This document shows, piece after piece, positions 63,445 through 64,000 of a DNA stretch of 64,000 nucleotides. The notes beneath the pieces are model-generated. The model was not told the DNA's origin, did not search any database, and saw only the letters and a program-made list of their open reading frames with translations. This DNA is from Vibrio splendidus. GTDB taxonomy: Bacteria > Pseudomonadota > Gammaproteobacteria > Enterobacterales > Vibrionaceae. The translations under genes and the position numbers were made by a program. The DNA lies in assembly GCF_002873455.1 (NCBI RefSeq), contig NZ_MCUN01000054.1, positions 372,001 through 436,000 of the forward strand, written 5' to 3'. Within the stretch, counting starts at the first letter, position 1; each line of letters begins with the position of its first letter.

Positions 63445-63589
63445 TTATGTATGAATTAATACTGTAAAAAGTATTAATATTCATAATTCCCTCTGTATTT
63501 GAATTTGTTTAAAATATATTTTATATATAGGTTATAAATAAAATAAGAGTTGGATCTATTTTACATCTTCATTCCCTCAAATAAATGTG

Positions 63590-63630
63590 TTATAACTATT
63601 ATAACTGTCATAACTATTTTAAAGTTATAA
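63590..63630. repeat. 9-bp tandem repeats with inverted arm
   Basis: TATAACTAT, TATAACTGT and CATAACTAT run in tandem at 63591-63617; AGTTATAA at 63623-63630 is the inverse of TTATAACT at 63590-63597. Confidence 0.65.
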
Positions 63631-63701
63631 TTTTAATATAAGGCTCATTGAGAAAGTTTGTTATTAAACATTCAAAATATGCCAACATTTTCAAAAAAAG
63701 C

Positions 63702-63772
63702 AGTGCGTCAGAACGCATTTCTAGTGCGCGAAACAGCATTTTCACTGCGTTAGGGCGCATTTCTAGTGCGTT
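63702..63772. repeat. Iteron-like 21-bp tandem repeats
   Basis: Three copies at 63702, 63723 and 63744 plus a partial fourth at 63765. Consensus is AGTGCGTNAGNNCGCATTTCT. Copies 1 and 3 agree at 17 of 21 positions, copies 1 and 2 at 14. Copies 1 and 3 contain a TGCG(T)...(A)CGCA dyad. The 21-bp period equals two helical turns. Confidence 0.65.
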
Positions 63773-64000
63773 TGCTTATAGTGACACATTAAATCGAAAA
63801 TTCAGTGTTGCTATACCCGATAGCGGACACTCTTCTAGTGTTGCTTAGGTAGTAAGCGGTCACTTTGTTTATGTTGCTTTAATTTTTAATTTAAGTAAGT
63901 GTAAACTTTATCTTTTATTATCAGGAATAACCTAATCGATAATACTTTAATGATTGGCTTGTTTTATAAATAATAACCACTAATAGAGAGAGAAATAGAA

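Larger units (their letters stand above)
47512..64000. mobile_element. Genomic island at tRNA-Arg, right end outside the window
   Basis: From the tRNA 3' end onwards all genes are accessory: restriction, Septu-like, XRE, AlpA-like, KfrA-like, antitoxin. The A+T content looks higher than in the backbone. No integrase is visible in the window, and I did not find a second copy of the tRNA 3' end, so the other boundary is not inside the window. Element type (ICE remnant, island) is undecided. Confidence 0.7.
63445..64000. other. Non-coding AT-rich end of the window with repeat arrays
   Basis: No convincing gene in these 556 bp. The stretch holds the 9-bp repeat cluster at 63591-63630 and the 21-bp tandem repeats at 63702-63772. 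A 66-codon frame across the repeats is probably not translated. Confidence 0.6.

Noticed and set aside
63648..63848. 66-codon frame starting with TTG over the 21-bp repeats
   Set aside because: It translates the DNA repeats themselves (a 21-bp period gives 7-residue repeats). The start is weak and the region is better explained as non-coding DNA.
47512..64000. CRISPR arrays, insertion sequences, integron attC sites or phage structural genes
   Set aside because: No regular spaced repeats of CRISPR size, no transposase, no integrase and no capsid or tail proteins are seen. The 21-bp repeats are contiguous, without spacers.

Overview
The window is a piece of a Vibrio chromosome, almost certainly chromosome 1. 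Gene order and protein content match the conserved Vibrio backbone: seqA, pgm, nif3, gltA, sdhCDAB, sucABCD, znuABC, tfoS, feoABC, then argS, purU, yoaA, tsaB, fadD, rnd, minCDE, nupC and folD. The tfoS/tfoR pair, which controls chitin-induced competence in V. cholerae, supports the genus. Species cannot be settled from the sequence alone.

Positions 1-15760 carry replication control (seqA), phosphoglucomutase and an unbroken TCA-cycle block. gltA is divergent from sdhCDAB-sucAB-sucCD, and the 417-bp gap between them holds an ArcA-box-like repeat. Positions 15934-25415 are metal and competence functions: a zinc importer with a clear Zur box, the membrane transcription factor TfoS, a small-RNA gene that I assign to tfoR, and the ferrous iron importer FeoABC. 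Positions 25552-47224 are ordinary housekeeping genes plus several small proteins of unknown function. folD has a perfect palindromic PurR-like box upstream.

A tRNA-Arg(UCU) at 47435-47511 marks a sharp change. Everything to its right, up to the window end, is accessory DNA and looks like a genomic island in the tRNA 3' end; no integrase is visible. Its core is a defence cluster. A TIGR04141/DUF6119-type protein is divergent from an operon of a one-domain HsdS-like protein, HsdM, full-length HsdS, a PtuA-like ATPase, a PtuB-like HNH protein, HsdR and a zinc metallopeptidase. Thus a Septu-like pair sits inside a type I restriction-modification operon. The divergent promoter carries three copies of a 21-bp dyad that looks like an operator.

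The last 5 kb hold element-maintenance genes: an XRE regulator divergent from a P63C protein, an orphan AbrB/MazE-like antitoxin, a KfrA-like coiled-coil protein, an AlpA-like regulator and an unknown protein with a zinc-knuckle-like motif. A non-coding end carries 21-bp and 9-bp tandem repeats.

The best candidates for something little described are the composite type I RM/Septu-like operon with its three-dyad divergent promoter, and the iteron-like repeats at the right end.
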